Assembly: GCA_003152975.1 (NCBI GenBank)
Contig: PMBP01000229.1
Location: 1 to 5,904, forward strand
Length of the DNA: 5,904 nucleotides
Source of the DNA: Phycisphaerales bacterium
GTDB lineage: Bacteria > Planctomycetota > Phycisphaerae > Sedimentisphaerales > Anaerohalosphaeraceae
Direction: 5' to 3'
The translations under genes and the position numbers were made by a program. Of this stretch, positions 5,060-5,904 are shown piece by piece. The first letter of the stretch is position 1. Each line of letters begins with the position of its first letter. The notes beneath the pieces were generated by a model. It did not search any database. It was given only the letters and a program-made list of their open reading frames with translations, and was not told where the DNA came from.

Positions 5060-5904
5060 ATGAAGCGCAGAAGTTTTCTCAAAATAGCGGGCACCGCGGC
5101 CGCGGCGGCGGCAATGCGAATCCAGCCGGCCCTGTATGCGGCCGATGATAGCGCCCAGAACCTGACCGACAAAGTCGCCGGCATGCCCCGCCGGACCCTG
5201 GGCCGTACGGGCCTGAAGGTCTCCGTCGCTGGATATCCCGGACTGGCCATGACCAACTCCGAGCAGGATGAATGCAACAAGAGCGTCCGGCGGGCGTTGG
5301 AGAAGGGCGTCAACTACTTCGATGTCGCCCCCGCCTACGGCGACGGCGTATCCGAGACACGCATGGGCATCGCCTTCGAGGGCATTAGCCGCGACCAGTA
5401 CCACCTCGGCTGCAAGACCAAGATGCGCGACAAGAAGGGCGCCCGCGAAGAACTCGAACGCTCGCTGACGCGGCTCAAGACCGACCACTTCGATCTCTAC
5501 CAGTTCCACGCGGTCGGCTCGATGGAGGATGTCGACAAGATCCTTGCTCCCGGCGGCGCGGCCGAGACGTTTCTCAAGGCCAGGCAAGAGGGCAAAGTGC
5601 GTTTTCTCGGCTTCTCGGCCCACCACCCCGGCGCGGCCAGGCGGCTGATGGACGCGCTCGAGCTGGACTCCGTTATGTTCCCGGTCAACTTCTCGGCGTG
5701 GGAGACCGGCGGCTTCGGCCCCCAGATCCTCGACAAAGCCAAATCCAAAGGCATGGCCCGCCTGGCGCTGAAGTCACTGGCCTGGGGCCGCTGGCCCGCC
5801 GGCGTGAAAGAGTCCGACCGCAAGTACCCGAAGTGCTGGTACGAGCCGCTGGACGATCGCACTTTAGCGGCCCTGGCCCTGCGCTTCACCTTGAATCAGG
5901 AGGT
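5060..5904 (+). CDS. Aldo/keto reductase, Tat-type leader (3' end beyond the window)
   Basis: 281 complete codons of an NAD(P)H-dependent aldo/keto reductase, open to the right edge; most family members are 300-400 residues. The start has AAGGA about 9 nt upstream. The leader KRRSFLK (2-8) plus an Ala-rich segment and a possible cut at LYA|AD (25-29) is Tat-like, though its hydrophobic core is weak. The (beta/alpha)8 domain begins at MPRRTLGRTGLKVS (42-55). The catalytic tetrad is visible: Asp88 in YFDVAPAYG, Tyr93, Lys121 in CKTKM and His150 in DLYQFHAV. Later strands are VRFLGFSAH (180-188), VMFPVNFS (205-212) and ARLALKSLAWG (233-243). It is divergent from the oxidoreductase at 3535-4866 and shares a 193-bp control region with it, so the two may be coregulated. 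It may reduce a keto-sugar made by the neighbouring dehydrogenases; the substrate is not shown by the sequence. Confidence 0.93.
   Translation, partial: MKRRSFLKIAGTAAAAAAMRIQPALYAADDSAQNLTDKVAGMPRRTLGRTGLKVSVAGYPGLAMTNSEQDECNKSVRRALEKGVNYFDVAPAYGDGVSETRMGIAFEGISRDQYHLGCKTKMRDKKGAREELERSLTRLKTDHFDLYQFHAVGSMEDVDKILAPGGAAETFLKARQEGKVRFLGFSAHHPGAARRLMDALELDSVMFPVNFSAWETGGFGPQILDKAKSKGMARLALKSLAWGRWPAGVKESDRKYPKCWYEPLDDRTLAALALRFTLNQE

Noticed and set aside
4697..5626. 309-codon minus-strand open frame spanning the second divergent region
   Set aside because: Mostly antisense to the aldo/keto reductase gene, whose catalytic tetrad is intact, and it crosses a region with a strong plus-strand promoter.

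Overview
The window reads as about 60% GC bacterial DNA, dense in genes for exported carbohydrate-type enzymes. Four of the six genes start with a twin-arginine (Tat) signal. The protein mix is Gfo/Idh/MocA oxidoreductases with the 'TRRDFL' leader, a xylose-isomerase-like TIM barrel, a SUMF1-fold protein and a Tat-exported aldo/keto reductase. This mix, and the style of the N-termini, is most typical of Planctomycetota or another PVC-group bacterium. That assignment is an inference from protein style; there is no rRNA or marker gene here.

Layout. Bases 1-2307 hold a compact three-gene operon on the minus strand, in transcription order: a SUMF1/FGE-fold exported protein (2307-1324), an uncharacterised exported protein (1311-361) and a Gfo/Idh/MocA oxidoreductase whose 3' part lies beyond base 1 (350-1). 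The gaps are only 12 and 10 bp, and each carries the Shine-Dalgarno of the next gene. Bases 2308-2566 are a divergent control region with a good sigma70-type promoter in each direction and several small palindromes and repeats. Bases 2567-3451 (+) encode an exported sugar-isomerase/epimerase-like TIM barrel. It ends at a strong hairpin terminator (3480-3515) that also serves the convergent gene at 3535-4866 (-), a full-length Tat-dependent Gfo/Idh/MocA oxidoreductase. Bases 4867-5059 are a second divergent region, with an extended -10 promoter toward an aldo/keto reductase (5060 to the right edge, +).

How the genes may work together. Two sugar dehydrogenase-type oxidoreductases, one TIM-barrel lyase/isomerase-type enzyme and one aldo/keto reductase, all with export signals, fit an extracytoplasmic route for modifying sugars. 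One hypothesis is cleavage of glycosides through 3-keto intermediates (oxidation, elimination, hydration, reduction), as reported for related families in other bacteria. The sequence supports the families and the export signals. The substrates and the joint pathway are inference. I saw no tRNA, rRNA, CRISPR array, insertion sequence or other mobile element.
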